In this document: in pieces, positions 8,962-18,755 of the stretch
How positions within the stretch are numbered: the stretch's first letter is position 1
How the letters are laid out: each line of letters begins with the position of its first letter
Made by a program: the position numbers and the translations under genes
The notes under the pieces: model-generated
Told to the model about the DNA's origin: nothing
The model's input: only the letters and a program-made list of their open reading frames with translations
Database searches by the model: none
Assembly (NCBI RefSeq): GCF_007752935.1
Contig: NZ_CP036319.1
Span: 434,001 to 498,000 of the forward strand
Direction of reading: 5' to 3'
DNA: 64,000 nucleotides
Source: Crateriforma conspicua
GTDB taxonomy: Bacteria > Planctomycetota > Planctomycetia > Pirellulales > Pirellulaceae

Positions 8962-9648
8962 ATGTCGATAATGCAACGTTTGACCCCATTTTGCCCGCTG
9001 GTGTTGTGCTTGGCCATGACATCGATTTCGGCCGGACAAGACACCAAGGCCGTGTCACTGTTTGACGGCAAAACGTTGGACGGCTGGACGGCGTATTTGT
9101 TTGATTCGCAATCCGATCCGGCGGACACCTGGAAGGTCGACGATGGCGTGATCGTGTGCACTGGCGATCCGATGGGCTATCTGCAAACCGACAAGTCTTA
9201 CAAGGATTTTCGTCTGACCCTGCAGTACCGTTGGCCCAAAGGTTCTGATGGTGGCAATAGCGGCTTGTTGCTTCGGATGTCGGGCGACCCGCCATCGTTT
9301 CTGACTAAGTGCACCGAAGTCCAACTGATGCACGACCATGCCGGTGACGTGTGGGGCTTTTATGGTTTCCACGTTGACGGCGATCCCCAGCGGCTGAAGA
9401 AGGTCACCGGACACGAAGTTTTGGGCGACTTTCAGGGGCTAAGCCATCTTGAGAATGCCGAGAAGCCGGTGGGCCAATGGAATCGGCTGACCGTGCGGCT
9501 GAAGGATGGAAAGATGGTGGTCCGCATGAACGGCAAGAAGGTCAACGTGGTGGACGACGTGGAAGACGTCGCCGGAACCATCGGGTTACAAGCCGAGGGC
9601 GCGGAGATTCATTTCCGTGGGATCGAACTAACGCCGCTGGCGGATTGA
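8962..9648 (+). CDS. Exported DUF1080 domain protein
   Basis: A 228-residue secreted protein with a signal peptide (residues about 1-25, ending SISAGQ) and a single DUF1080 / 3-keto-disaccharide hydrolase-type domain with a concanavalin-like fold. Family signatures seen: LFDGKTLDGW near the N-terminus, DDGVIVCTG, GNSGLLLRM, and WNRLTVRLKDGKMVVRMNGK near the end. GAGG lies seven bases before the ATG. Such proteins are highly expanded in Planctomycetota and probably act on or bind carbohydrates at the cell surface. Upstream in-frame sequence is the antisense of the phosphorylase gene and is not coding. Confidence 0.88.
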   Translation: MSIMQRLTPFCPLVLCLAMTSISAGQDTKAVSLFDGKTLDGWTAYLFDSQSDPADTWKVDDGVIVCTGDPMGYLQTDKSYKDFRLTLQYRWPKGSDGGNSGLLLRMSGDPPSFLTKCTEVQLMHDHAGDVWGFYGFHVDGDPQRLKKVTGHEVLGDFQGLSHLENAEKPVGQWNRLTVRLKDGKMVVRMNGKKVNVVDDVEDVAGTIGLQAEGAEIHFRGIELTPLAD

Positions 9649-9667
9649 TACCCCGCGGTGCCAACGA

Positions 9668-10507
9668 TCAGGCCAAGCGGGTCTGGCCGGCTTCGGCGAC
9701 AACGCCTCGGACGATTGCCCGCAGCTTTGGTTCCGCCTGGTTGGCTGTTTCGATGATCTCTTCGACGTTGGCCGGTTTCAACGCATCGGGCAAACACATG
9801 TCGGTGATGACGCTAAGTCCCAAAACCTTCAAACCACTGTGGACGGCAACAATCGTTTCCGGCACGGTGCTCATTCCGACCACGTCGGCACCGATCAGAC
9901 GTAAAAAGCGATATTCGGCGCGGGTTTCAAGGTTCGGGCCGGCCACGGCAACGAAGACGCCTTTGTGCGGATAGATTCCGTCACCGCGTGCGACCTGCAT
10001 CGCTTTGTCGATCCATTGTTGGTCGTACGGTTCGCACATATCGGGGAACCGGGGCCCCAGTCGGTCGTCGTTGACGCCGATCAGCGGATTGTCGCCCATC
10101 AGGTTGATCTGATCTTCGATCACCATGATGTCGCCATTGTTGTATTGCGGATTCAGACCACCACAAGCATTGCTGACGACCAACAACTCGGCCCCCAGGG
10201 CCTTGAAGACACGCACCGGCAATGTGATCTGCTTCAGCGCGTAGCCCTCGTACATATGAAAACGGCCCTCCATGGCCAACACGGGAACGCCGCCCAGCGT
10301 GCCGCAGACCAATCGGCCCGCGTGGCTGGTCGCCGTTGATCGGGGAAAGTGCGGAATGTCTTCGTAAGCGATGGTTGCCTGGACATCGATGTCGCCGACC
10401 AGACCGCCCAACCCGGTCCCCAGGATGATGCCGACCCGTGGTGTGGCGTCAAAATGCTGGCGGATGACTTGGCAGGCGTCTTGGATCTTGTCGTACAGGT
10501 CAAGCAT
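9668..10507 (-). CDS. Purine nucleoside phosphorylase paralogue
   Basis: Second trimeric-type phosphorylase, 279 residues. It keeps GTGLGG (phosphate loop), GRFHMYEG, VSNACGG, ETRAEYR and GMSTVPETIV, but differs from the neighbour at 7903-8754: GPNLET replaces GPTYET, and the specificity position is Asp (VITDMCLPD) rather than Asn. Asp at this place is found in a distinct bacterial subfamily and in methylthioadenosine phosphorylases, so substrate preference may be shifted towards 6-aminopurines (inference). Convergent with the DUF1080 gene, and divergent from the HerA-like gene. Confidence 0.9.
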   Translation of the reverse strand: MLDLYDKIQDACQVIRQHFDATPRVGIILGTGLGGLVGDIDVQATIAYEDIPHFPRSTATSHAGRLVCGTLGGVPVLAMEGRFHMYEGYALKQITLPVRVFKALGAELLVVSNACGGLNPQYNNGDIMVIEDQINLMGDNPLIGVNDDRLGPRFPDMCEPYDQQWIDKAMQVARGDGIYPHKGVFVAVAGPNLETRAEYRFLRLIGADVVGMSTVPETIVAVHSGLKVLGLSVITDMCLPDALKPANVEEIIETANQAEPKLRAIVRGVVAEAGQTRLA

Positions 10508-10801
10508 GGCCGGAAACTGGCATCAAGGGAATCGATTGAAAAGCAGGTGCCGCAAACACGAGTGCCGCAGATCGCGTGGCACGCGCGGAAAACATAGCCG
10601 ATATCGACGCCGACGTGGACGTGGGGCAGATCATTGTTGCGGGCCGGTGTGGAATCCAACCTTCCAGTGTCCTGAACGAAAACTGCAGACGTCACGCTGC
10701 GGCTACGCGTCTTAATGGGATTCGCTACGATTCAAACGGCACGCGACGCAACGCCGGCCGGCTTTTCTAAACCGCTTCATCTCATCACGACGGAAACGTT
10801 G

Positions 10802-13264
10802 ATGCCCAAGAACGACACCAAAGCCAACACGCCTGATCCGAAGGTCTTTGAGAAACTGTCCGCGTTTTACCTGGGGCGTCATTACGACCTGCAGCAGGGC
10901 GAAATGTTGGACGACCTGCTGATGTACGACGCCAAAGACCTGTGCACACACGCGATGTGCGTCGGGATGACGGGCAGCGGCAAGACGGGGTTGTGCTTGT
11001 CACTGTTGGAAGAGGCCGCGATCGATGGTATCCCGGCGATCTGTGTCGATCCCAAAGGAGATTTGGCGAACTTGCTGTTAACGTTTCCCGATCTGAAACC
11101 GGAGGATTTCAAGCCTTGGCTGGAATCGGGCGAAGCCACCCGGCAAGGAAAAACACTGGATGAACTGGCCGAATCCACCGCGACGATGTGGCGTGACGGG
11201 CTGGCGTCGTGGGGACAAGACGGCCAGCGAATCCGTCGGCTGAAGGAAGCGGTCGATGTGGCGATTTACACACCCGGCAGCAACATCGGTTTGCCCATGA
11301 CGGTGCTACGTAGTTTCGATGCACCGACACCCGAAGAACTGGAAGACGGCGAAGCGGTGGCCGAACGAATCACCGGCGCGGTCAGCGGTTTGCTGACGTT
11401 GATCGGGATCGACGCCGATCCGATGGTGTCGCCCGAACATATTTTGGTCTCGTCGATCCTGCAGCACGAATGGTCCGAGGGAAAGAGCGTCGCGGTCGCG
11501 CAACTGATTCGCTTGATCCAATCGCCACCGATCAGCCGGGTCGGTGTCTTGGATCTTGAATCGTTCATGCCGGCGACCGAGCGTGCCAAATTGGCCATGC
11601 GATTGAACAACTTGCTGGCGTCCCCCGCGTTCGCGTCATGGTTGGAAGGCGAATCGCTGTCGATCCAGGATCTGTATTTCACCGCCGAAGGCAAACCGCG
11701 TCTGACGATTCTTTCGATCGCTCATTTGAATGAGAACGAGCGGATGTTTTTCGTCACGATTCTGCTGAACGAATTGTTGGCTTGGACGCGACGGCAATCG
11801 GGCACCAGTTCATTGCGGGCGATGTTTTACATGGATGAAGTGGCGGGGTACTTTCCGCCGGTCGCCAACCCACCGTCCAAACCGCCGATGTTGACGCTGT
11901 TGAAACAGGCCCGTGCGTTCGGTGTGGGGATCACACTGGCCACGCAAAACCCGGTCGACCTGGATTACAAAGGCCTGTCCAACATTGGGACTTGGTTCTT
12001 GGGACGTCTGCAAACCGAACGCGACAAGGCACGTGTCTTGGAAGGCTTGGAAGGTGCCGCATCCGAATCGGGCCAAACCTTTGATCGGGGCCAAATGGAA
12101 CAGACGTTGGCCGGTTTGGGCAAACGCGTCTTTCTAATGAACAACGTCCACGATGGTTTCCCGTCGGTTTTTCAAACACGATGGGCCATGTCATTTTTGG
12201 CCGGACCTCTGGCCAGAAATCAAATCAGCCGGTTGATGCGGGACCGCAAAAAGGCGATGGCCGCCGCCCAAACGGATGCGGGCGATGAAGACGATGCCGG
12301 GCAATCCGATCAGCCGCGACCCGTCGTGCCGGCGGGCATCGAGGAGTGTTTTCTGGTGCCACAAGTGCGATCCACCAAAGGTTGCAAGCGGATCTATCGT
12401 CCGGCATTGCTGGTCGAAGGATCCATGCGATTTTCCAAATCCAGCTTGGACCTGGAACACTGGCGTGACATTTGCCACTTGGAACGATGTGACCACGGAT
12501 TATCGGATCCGCTGTGGGAAACAAGTGCTCCGCTGCATCGCGATGTCGAACGAAGTGATGAACCGGAGCCCGACTTTGTTTTCAAAGATCTGCCGAACGA
12601 ATTGATCAGCAAAGCAAAGTATCGGACCTATCGATCGCAGTTCAAAGATTACATGTATCGTCACTGCACCTTCACGTTGTATCGGTCCGTGTTGCTGGAC
12701 GAAGAAGCCAAGGATTCCAAGAATCGTGGCGAGGCGATGGCCTATTTCCGTCAACGCTATCGCGAGGAAAAGGACCGCTTGGAAGAAAAACTGCGCGACA
12801 AGATCCAGTCCAAGGTTCGGACGCTGGAAAACAAACTGCACAAAGCACAGGAACGTGTCGATCGCGAAGCGGCGCAGAGTTCGTCGTCGATGATTTCGGC
12901 CGGCGCAACCCTAGTTCAGGGCGTCTTGGGAGCATTTTTGGGCGGTCGCCGAACCGGAATGTCGACCGTTGCCCGCAGTGCAACTTACGCCAATCGCCAG
13001 CGTTTGGACGTCAAGCAGGCCGAACAAGCGATGGACCGCCTGCGCGATGATATTTCTGCGTTGGAAGATGAACTGGGCCGCGAAATCGATCGGCTGAACG
13101 AAACCTATGATCCCGAGCGGATCGAGATCGACACCACGGAAATTCCGCCTCGCAAAGGTGACTTGAAAGCGGAGACACCGGTCATTGCTTGGGTGCCCTG
13201 GCAGGTGGACGCCGACGGGATTGCCACACCGTTGGTTCCATTGGAGCCATCGTTGGAATCGTGA
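10802..13264 (+). CDS. HerA-like P-loop ATPase (DUF87 type) with C-terminal coiled coils
   Basis: An 820-residue ATPase of the HerA/FtsK superfamily. Walker A is GMTGSGKT (residues 55-62); a Walker B follows in MFYMDEVAGYFPP (about 341); a conserved LATQNPVDLDYKGLSN segment and an FLGRLQTERD motif lie downstream. The C-terminal third is charged and predicted coiled coil (about 650-710 and 745-790), interrupted by a Gly-rich hydrophobic stretch (about 715-735). Start chosen at MPKNDTKANTPD; an ATG at 10715 is the alternative. No nurA nuclease or defence effector is adjacent, so its DNA or protein substrate is unknown. Confidence 0.8.
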   Translation: MPKNDTKANTPDPKVFEKLSAFYLGRHYDLQQGEMLDDLLMYDAKDLCTHAMCVGMTGSGKTGLCLSLLEEAAIDGIPAICVDPKGDLANLLLTFPDLKPEDFKPWLESGEATRQGKTLDELAESTATMWRDGLASWGQDGQRIRRLKEAVDVAIYTPGSNIGLPMTVLRSFDAPTPEELEDGEAVAERITGAVSGLLTLIGIDADPMVSPEHILVSSILQHEWSEGKSVAVAQLIRLIQSPPISRVGVLDLESFMPATERAKLAMRLNNLLASPAFASWLEGESLSIQDLYFTAEGKPRLTILSIAHLNENERMFFVTILLNELLAWTRRQSGTSSLRAMFYMDEVAGYFPPVANPPSKPPMLTLLKQARAFGVGITLATQNPVDLDYKGLSNIGTWFLGRLQTERDKARVLEGLEGAASESGQTFDRGQMEQTLAGLGKRVFLMNNVHDGFPSVFQTRWAMSFLAGPLARNQISRLMRDRKKAMAAAQTDAGDEDDAGQSDQPRPVVPAGIEECFLVPQVRSTKGCKRIYRPALLVEGSMRFSKSSLDLEHWRDICHLERCDHGLSDPLWETSAPLHRDVERSDEPEPDFVFKDLPNELISKAKYRTYRSQFKDYMYRHCTFTLYRSVLLDEEAKDSKNRGEAMAYFRQRYREEKDRLEEKLRDKIQSKVRTLENKLHKAQERVDREAAQSSSSMISAGATLVQGVLGAFLGGRRTGMSTVARSATYANRQRLDVKQAEQAMDRLRDDISALEDELGREIDRLNETYDPERIEIDTTEIPPRKGDLKAETPVIAWVPWQVDADGIATPLVPLEPSLES

Positions 13265-13276
13265 TCGGCCAAGGCC

Positions 13277-15325
13277 CTATTCCGCCAACGCCGACACCAC
13301 GGAATCAGCGGTCAGCGGCTGGCCACAGGTGAAGTCTTCACAGACATAGAGCGTCGGCCGGCCGTCGACACAGGACTTTTGATCGGCCAACGCCACGTTG
13401 TCAGCATCGCCCAAATGCCAAGCCAGTGTGGTGTGGCTGCGATGCTTGGCAAACAGTTTGCCGCGCCAAGCCGGGACATCCGATTTGGACGGGACCGCCA
13501 GAACCATCTGGCGGTTGCCGCGATGAAGGCGATCCAGTTCGATCACCAACGACGCGGCCGCGGCCGATTGGCTTTGCAGGATTTCCGCCGCGGTGTTCAG
13601 CGTTCGCTGAGCGTGTTGTCGATATCGGTCATTGCCGGTCAGGTCGGCCAGCGTCAGCAACACGTTGACCGCGGCGCCGTTGCCGCTGACCAGACTGCCG
13701 TCGTGCCAGTCTTTGTTTCGGGTGATCAAAGTTTCGGAATCATCCGCGGTGTAATAGAAACCGCCCTCGGTATCGTCCCAGAAATGTTCGATCATGCTGT
13801 CGACAAGCTGGTTTGCCGTGTCGATCCAAGTCTTGTCGGCAGTCACTTGGTACAGCGTGACGAACGCCGATGCGGTCAACGCATAATCGTCCACATAGGC
13901 GTCCAAGTGCGCGGTTCCCGCCCGAAACGCGTGCAACAAACGACCATCATCACGTCGCATGCGTGAACACAAGAACTGCCCTGCTTTGGTCGCGACGTCG
14001 ATCCATTCTTGGCTGTCGAACACGGCGCCGGCGACGGCAAACGCGTCGATGGCAAGCGCGTTCCAGGCGGTGATGATTTTGTCGTCGCGGCCCGGTCGCA
14101 CGCGTTTTTGACGTGCCTGTCGCAAGGATTCGCGATCGGCGGCCAATTGCGTTTCCAAGGCTTGGGGTTCCAAGTCCCAGGCGTTGGGATCCGTCGCGTG
14201 CAGTCGGTTGGGGATCGATGTGCCTTCGAAGTTTCCGGCATCGGTGATGTCATAGATCTGGGCAAACCGATCGCTGCGATCCTTGCCCAGCACCGCCGTC
14301 ACCTGGCCGGGTTTCCAGACGTAAAACTTGCCTTCAACGCCTTCGCTATCGGCGTCTTCGCTGCAGTGCAGACCGCCGGACGGGTCGACCATGTCGCGTG
14401 CCATGTAACGCAGCGTGGCGTCTGCAACGGCGGCGAAGTGGCCGCTGCCTGTGACTTGGAAACCACGCGTGTATGTGGTCGCCAGCAGTGCGTTGTCGTA
14501 AAGCATCTTTTCGAAGTGCGGTACCAGCCATTTACTGTCGACGCTGTACCTGGCAAATCCACCACCGATGTGATCGAAGATGCCACCGGCGGCCATTTTG
14601 TTCAGCGTCAATTCGCAGGCACCGCGATAATCGACGTTCGGTTTGACGGCGACTTGTGACAACAGCAACAACAGGTCGGTCGCATGAGGGAACTTGGGCG
14701 CGCCGCCAAAACCGCCGTCGTTGCGGTCCAGGACCCGGACCAGTTGGTCGCAGGCTTGACGGACGATACGGCGTGCCAGTTCGACGTCATCGGCGGGTTG
14801 GTCGACCGAATCGCCGGTGCCCTTGGCCAGTTGCGTCAATGCCGCGGTGATTTGATCCGCATGATGCACCACTTCGTCGCGACGGTCCTGCCATGCCGCT
14901 GCGATGGCATCCAGGACTTGCGCGAAACCGGGCATCCCGGCGCGCTGTGTCGGCGGCCAATACGTCCCGGCATAAAACGGACGCCGATCGTGATCCAGGA
15001 ACACGCTCATCGGCCAACCACCACGGCCGCTCATCACCTGGACGGCGTTCATGTAAATCTGGTCGACGTCGGGTCGTTCTTCGCGGTCGACTTTCACACT
15101 GATGAAGTAGTTGTTCAGAAACTCTGCGATCGCTTCGTTTTCGAAGCTCTCGTGTTCCATCACATGGCACCAGTGGCAAGCCGCGTAACCGACCGACAGA
15201 AAGATCGGCCGGTCCAGTTTCTTGGCCAACTGGAACGCTTCGTTACACCAGGGGAACCAGTCGACCGGGTTGTTTTGGTGTTGCAGCAGATAGGGGCTTA
15301 ACGATTCGGCAAGTCGATTCGGCAT
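13277..15325 (-). CDS. DUF255 thioredoxin-fold protein (YyaL/SSP411-like)
   Basis: Six-hundred-and-eighty-residue cytosolic protein. The N-terminal thioredoxin-like DUF255 domain begins with the family signature [20 protein letters not shown] and carries ACHWCHVME (Cys50 and Cys53). The rest is a large alpha/alpha-barrel region resembling N-acylglucosamine 2-epimerase/glycosidase folds (for example [35 protein letters not shown]). Homologues (YyaL, human SPATA20) have no settled reaction. ATG at 15325 preferred over GTG at 15334. It ends 12 bases from the convergent HerA-like gene. Confidence 0.92.
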   Translation of the reverse strand: MPNRLAESLSPYLLQHQNNPVDWFPWCNEAFQLAKKLDRPIFLSVGYAACHWCHVMEHESFENEAIAEFLNNYFISVKVDREERPDVDQIYMNAVQVMSGRGGWPMSVFLDHDRRPFYAGTYWPPTQRAGMPGFAQVLDAIAAAWQDRRDEVVHHADQITAALTQLAKGTGDSVDQPADDVELARRIVRQACDQLVRVLDRNDGGFGGAPKFPHATDLLLLLSQVAVKPNVDYRGACELTLNKMAAGGIFDHIGGGFARYSVDSKWLVPHFEKMLYDNALLATTYTRGFQVTGSGHFAAVADATLRYMARDMVDPSGGLHCSEDADSEGVEGKFYVWKPGQVTAVLGKDRSDRFAQIYDITDAGNFEGTSIPNRLHATDPNAWDLEPQALETQLAADRESLRQARQKRVRPGRDDKIITAWNALAIDAFAVAGAVFDSQEWIDVATKAGQFLCSRMRRDDGRLLHAFRAGTAHLDAYVDDYALTASAFVTLYQVTADKTWIDTANQLVDSMIEHFWDDTEGGFYYTADDSETLITRNKDWHDGSLVSGNGAAVNVLLTLADLTGNDRYRQHAQRTLNTAAEILQSQSAAAASLVIELDRLHRGNRQMVLAVPSKSDVPAWRGKLFAKHRSHTTLAWHLGDADNVALADQKSCVDGRPTLYVCEDFTCGQPLTADSVVSALAE

Positions 15326-15446
15326 GGTGTCCACGATGGGTGGCGGAATGGATGCGGGATCATGACACGCCGGCGCGACGCGCGCCCCGGAAGCGATTCG
15401 TCACGGTCGCGGCCGGGGGCGATTGGAGCACGAATCCGAAGAAGAA

Positions 15447-18053
15447 TCAGACGTCCAGATTGCGGACGTCAAGCGCGTGCTTTTCGATGAATTCGCGACG
15501 CGGTTCGACCTTGTCACCCATCAACAACCGGAACATTTCGTCGGCCGCGCCGGCGTCGGTCAAGTTGACTTTGATCAGCGTTCGGTTTTCGGGGTCCAAG
15601 GTCGTTTCGCGAAGTTCTTCGGCGTTCATTTCACCCAAGCCTTTGAAACGAGTCAGCTGTAGACCCTTTTCACCGGCGCTGCGGATCTCGGGCAACAGAG
15701 CTCGAAGATCGTCCAGCGGTCGGCGAACCTCGTCGCCCCGCAGTAGTTCGAAACGCGGTGCGGTCGTTCCGGTGCGGTCGACCGGGATCAAGTCATCCAA
15801 CCCGAACCCGACCGGTTGCAGGTCTTTCAATCCGCTGTTGATCGTGCGAACTTCGTGAATCTCTTCCAAGTGGGCCAAGTTCACGATCTCGGTGACTTCC
15901 TTAGGCTCGGCATCGCCATCGCCATCGCCATCGCCATCGCCCTGGCCCTCGCTGTTTGCTTCGGCTTCCTCGTCGTCTTCGTTTTCCTCGACGTCCAGCA
16001 CCAGATTGTTTGCGCTCAAGAATGCATCGACGTCTTCCTGGGAACCGAACCAGTGTTCGTCGTTGCCGGCGGTCAACAGGAACGTCGGCAGCTTTCCGGT
16101 CACCGGGTCCAAACGAACGGCATGATTCTTAAGACTGGTGCCACGTCGTTCCAAGGCAACGATGGCGTCTTCTATCGACGCCAGCGTGGTGGCCAGCGAT
16201 CGCATCGTGTCGCCTTCGGCGCGGCGTCCGTCTTCGGATTCCAGTACCGAATCGGACAGACCGCGTTCCAGCAATCGCGTCCGCATTTCTTCATCGGTTT
16301 GGACGTAGTACCGATTCCGTCCCTGCTGCACGCGATACAGCGGCGGTTGAGCGACGAACACGTGGCCACCGGCGACCAAGTGGTACATCTGGCGGTAAAA
16401 GAAGCACAACAACAGCGTCCGAATGTGGCTGCCGTCCACATCGGCGTCCGTCATGATGACGACTTTGTTGTACCGCCGCTTGCTGATGTCTTGATCGGCT
16501 CCGATGCCGGTGCCGATGGCCTGGATCATCGACTGGACTTCTTCGTTGGCCAAGACCTTGTCTTCGCGCGATTTGTACGCGTTGATGATCTTTCCACGCA
16601 GCGGCAGGATGGCCTGGTATTCACGCATCCGTCCGCCTTCGGCCGATCCGCCGGCCGAATCACCTTCGACCAGATAGATTTCGCACTCCTCCATCTTCTT
16701 GCTGATGCAGTCGCGAAGTTTTCCGGGCAAACCACCGCCGCCCAAGGCGTCTTTCCGCTTGCGAAGCAAGTCCTTGGCTTTTCGGGCCGCCTCGCGTGCC
16801 TCGGCTGCCAACAGACCTTTGCGGACGATCGTCTTGGCGACGCGGGGGTTTTCTTCCAAGTACTTGGTCAGCTGTTCGCCAACGCCGCCGGCGATGATGC
16901 CGTCGACTTCGCCGTTGCCCAGCTTGGTCTTGGTTTGCCCTTCGAATTGCGGGTGCGGCACGCGCACGCTGATCACTGTGGTCAGACCTTCGCGAAAATC
17001 GTCGCCGGTTGGCGTCGTGTTCTTGAACAGGTTTTCTTTCTTGCCGTAATTGTTCAACGTCCGCGTCAGCGCGGTACGAAAACCTGAGACGTGCGTGCCG
17101 CCTTCGATCGTGTGAATGTTATTGACGTACGACTGGACGTTTTCGGTGAACTCGGTGCTGTACTGCATCGCGATTTCGTATTCGACGCCTTCGCGACTGC
17201 CGGTGAAGACGATCACGTCGCTGTGCAGGACGTCGCTGGCGCGATTGAGGTGTTCGACGAATTCGATGATGCCGCGTTCGTACAGAAAATCACCGCCTTC
17301 GCCGTTGCGTTCATCATGAAATCTGATGTGAACGCCACTGTTCAGGAATGCGAGTTCCTGCAGCCGTTTGGCCAGCGTGTCGAAGTTGTACTTGGTGGTG
17401 CTGAAGATCTGGTTATCAGGTTTGAACGTGGTCTTGGTGCCCGATTTTTTAGTGGCACGTCCTTTTTGGATCGGGCCGGTGGGGACGCCGCGTTCGTATT
17501 CCTGGGTCCACGTCGAACCGTCACGGCTGACTTCGACCTCGGCCCACTGCGACAGGAAATTGACGACCGTCACGCCCACGCCGTGCAGACCGCCGGAAGT
17601 TTGGTAGGCACCTTTTTCGAATTTGCCGCCGAACTTCAAGACCGTCATCACGCCCTCGAGCGTGCTGACCTCGCGGTCCAATTCTTCGGACAGTTGGTCG
17701 TGACGGGTCACCGGAATGCCGCGGCCGTCGTCTTCGACCGTGACGCTGCCGTCGGTGTGGACGGTGACCGAGACGGTTTTGGCGAAGCCCGCCATCGCTT
17801 CATCGATCGAGTTATCCACGACCTCGTACACCAAGTGGTGCAGCCCGCGCCCGGTCGTGTCCCCGATGTACATCCCCGGCCGCTCGCGGACGTGTTCCAA
17901 GTCCGAAAGGTGCTGGAGGTCCTTGTCGGTGTATTCCGAATTGGCTGCCGGAGCCGCCGCGGCCGGTTGGCCGGCGGGTTGCTGGGCAGATTCCTGGGAA
18001 TCGGGCGACTGAGGATCAGTGGGCTGTGGATCGGTTGACTGAGGATCGCTCAT
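15447..18053 (-). CDS. gyrB: DNA gyrase subunit B
   Basis: ATP-hydrolysing subunit of the type II topoisomerase that introduces negative supercoils. The 868-residue protein has a GHKL ATPase domain (YEVVDNSIDEA, DDGRGIPV, QTSGGLHGVG), a transducer domain, and a TOPRIM domain with EGDSAGGSA (about 467) and TDADVDGSH (about 532). The C-terminal Toprim-linked tail ends with FKGLGEMN and LRETTLDPENR. Odd features are a Gln/Pro/Ala-rich N-terminal extension (about 40 residues with TDPQ repeats) and an acidic insert with five Gly-Asp pairs (about 705-714). ParE is the alternative, but FKGLGEMN plus overall similarity fits GyrB. Confidence 0.93.
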   Translation of the reverse strand: MSDPQSTDPQPTDPQSPDSQESAQQPAGQPAAAAPAANSEYTDKDLQHLSDLEHVRERPGMYIGDTTGRGLHHLVYEVVDNSIDEAMAGFAKTVSVTVHTDGSVTVEDDGRGIPVTRHDQLSEELDREVSTLEGVMTVLKFGGKFEKGAYQTSGGLHGVGVTVVNFLSQWAEVEVSRDGSTWTQEYERGVPTGPIQKGRATKKSGTKTTFKPDNQIFSTTKYNFDTLAKRLQELAFLNSGVHIRFHDERNGEGGDFLYERGIIEFVEHLNRASDVLHSDVIVFTGSREGVEYEIAMQYSTEFTENVQSYVNNIHTIEGGTHVSGFRTALTRTLNNYGKKENLFKNTTPTGDDFREGLTTVISVRVPHPQFEGQTKTKLGNGEVDGIIAGGVGEQLTKYLEENPRVAKTIVRKGLLAAEAREAARKAKDLLRKRKDALGGGGLPGKLRDCISKKMEECEIYLVEGDSAGGSAEGGRMREYQAILPLRGKIINAYKSREDKVLANEEVQSMIQAIGTGIGADQDISKRRYNKVVIMTDADVDGSHIRTLLLCFFYRQMYHLVAGGHVFVAQPPLYRVQQGRNRYYVQTDEEMRTRLLERGLSDSVLESEDGRRAEGDTMRSLATTLASIEDAIVALERRGTSLKNHAVRLDPVTGKLPTFLLTAGNDEHWFGSQEDVDAFLSANNLVLDVEENEDDEEAEANSEGQGDGDGDGDGDAEPKEVTEIVNLAHLEEIHEVRTINSGLKDLQPVGFGLDDLIPVDRTGTTAPRFELLRGDEVRRPLDDLRALLPEIRSAGEKGLQLTRFKGLGEMNAEELRETTLDPENRTLIKVNLTDAGAADEMFRLLMGDKVEPRREFIEKHALDVRNLDV
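15911..15940 (-). repeat. Hexanucleotide microsatellite inside gyrB
   Basis: Five perfect copies of the 6-base unit catcgc (plus strand), read on the minus strand as alternating Gly-Asp codons. The tract stays in frame when a unit is gained or lost, so it can vary in length without breaking gyrB. It lies in a linker-like acidic insert in the C-terminal half of the protein. Confidence 0.9.
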
Positions 18054-18247
18054 GAACGTCTGCGTTGAGGACCGAATCGGGGGCGGCGTGGGGACGCCGA
18101 AGAAGCCGCAATTCTAGCGGTTTGCAGCCCTTTTGACGATGCCGCCGGGGCGTCGGTGGGGTCCGGCCCCGGACCGGGTGATTCCGCAGCCCACGTCACC
18201 GGAAAACTGTCAACAAAGACATGAAAGGCCCGCCAAAAGGGTCACCG

Positions 18248-18265
18248 GGGCCGGGAAGCCGGCCC
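18248..18265 (-). terminator. Possible hairpin after rnhA
   Basis: Seven-base perfect inverted repeat (gggccgg / ccggccc) with a four-base loop, about 25 bases past the rnhA stop on the minus strand. There is no clear U-tract after it on that strand, so it is only a candidate terminator or RNA 3' stabiliser. Confidence 0.3.
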
Positions 18266-18290
18266 GGGATCGATCCGCAGAGACGCAGGC

Positions 18291-18755
18291 CTAACGAGAC
18301 GAATGGTGTAAGTATTTTTGGTACGCGGCGACGGCCAGTTCGTCACAGCGTTCGTTTTCGGTGTGGCCGGCGTGGCCTTTGACGTGCCGAAATTTGACGC
18401 GATGCGTCTGCATCAATTCGTCCAAACGCTTCCACAATTCGACGTTCTTGACCGGGACCAGTTTTGAACCGTCTTTGCGTTTCCAGCCGCGACGTTTCCA
18501 TCCGGCCATCCAGCTGTTGATGCCCTGCCCGACATAGGTGCTGTCGGCATGCAGGGTGACGTCGCATGGTTCCTTCAGCAATTCCAAGCCTTTGATGACG
18601 GCCATCAATTCCATCTTGTTGTTGGTCGTCGGGTTGTCCCCGCCACTGCGTTCGACCTGTTTCCCCGTCGACCCGCACCGCAAAATGAACGCCCAACCGC
18701 CCGGTCCAGGATTACCGCTGCAGGCGCCATCGGTATACAAATCAACGGGTTTCAT
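18291..18755 (-). CDS. rnhA: Ribonuclease HI
   Basis: Endonuclease that degrades the RNA strand of RNA/DNA hybrids. The 154-residue protein has all catalytic carboxylates in the usual places: Asp9 ([14 protein letters not shown]), Glu49 (NKMELMA), Asp71 (HADSTYV) and Asp138 (ERCDELA), with the loop histidine region HVKGHAGH before the last one. It contains the basic handle region ([11 protein letters not shown]) of bacterial RNase HI. The start codon overlaps the stop of the upstream sensor kinase (ATGA), so translation is probably coupled to it. A hairpin at 18248-18265 lies just downstream. Confidence 0.95.
   Translation of the reverse strand: MKPVDLYTDGACSGNPGPGGWAFILRCGSTGKQVERSGGDNPTTNNKMELMAVIKGLELLKEPCDVTLHADSTYVGQGINSWMAGWKRRGWKRKDGSKLVPVKNVELWKRLDELMQTHRVKFRHVKGHAGHTENERCDELAVAAYQKYLHHSSR

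Noticed and set aside
10802-13264. HerA-like gene as part of a phage-defence island
   Set aside because: Neighbours are housekeeping (phosphorylase, DUF255, gyrB) and no nuclease, Sir2 or other effector gene is adjacent.
15816-18038. Two long plus-strand frames opposite gyrB
   Set aside because: They are antisense to a fully conserved gyrase B and show no family motifs; GC-rich third positions create antisense open frames.
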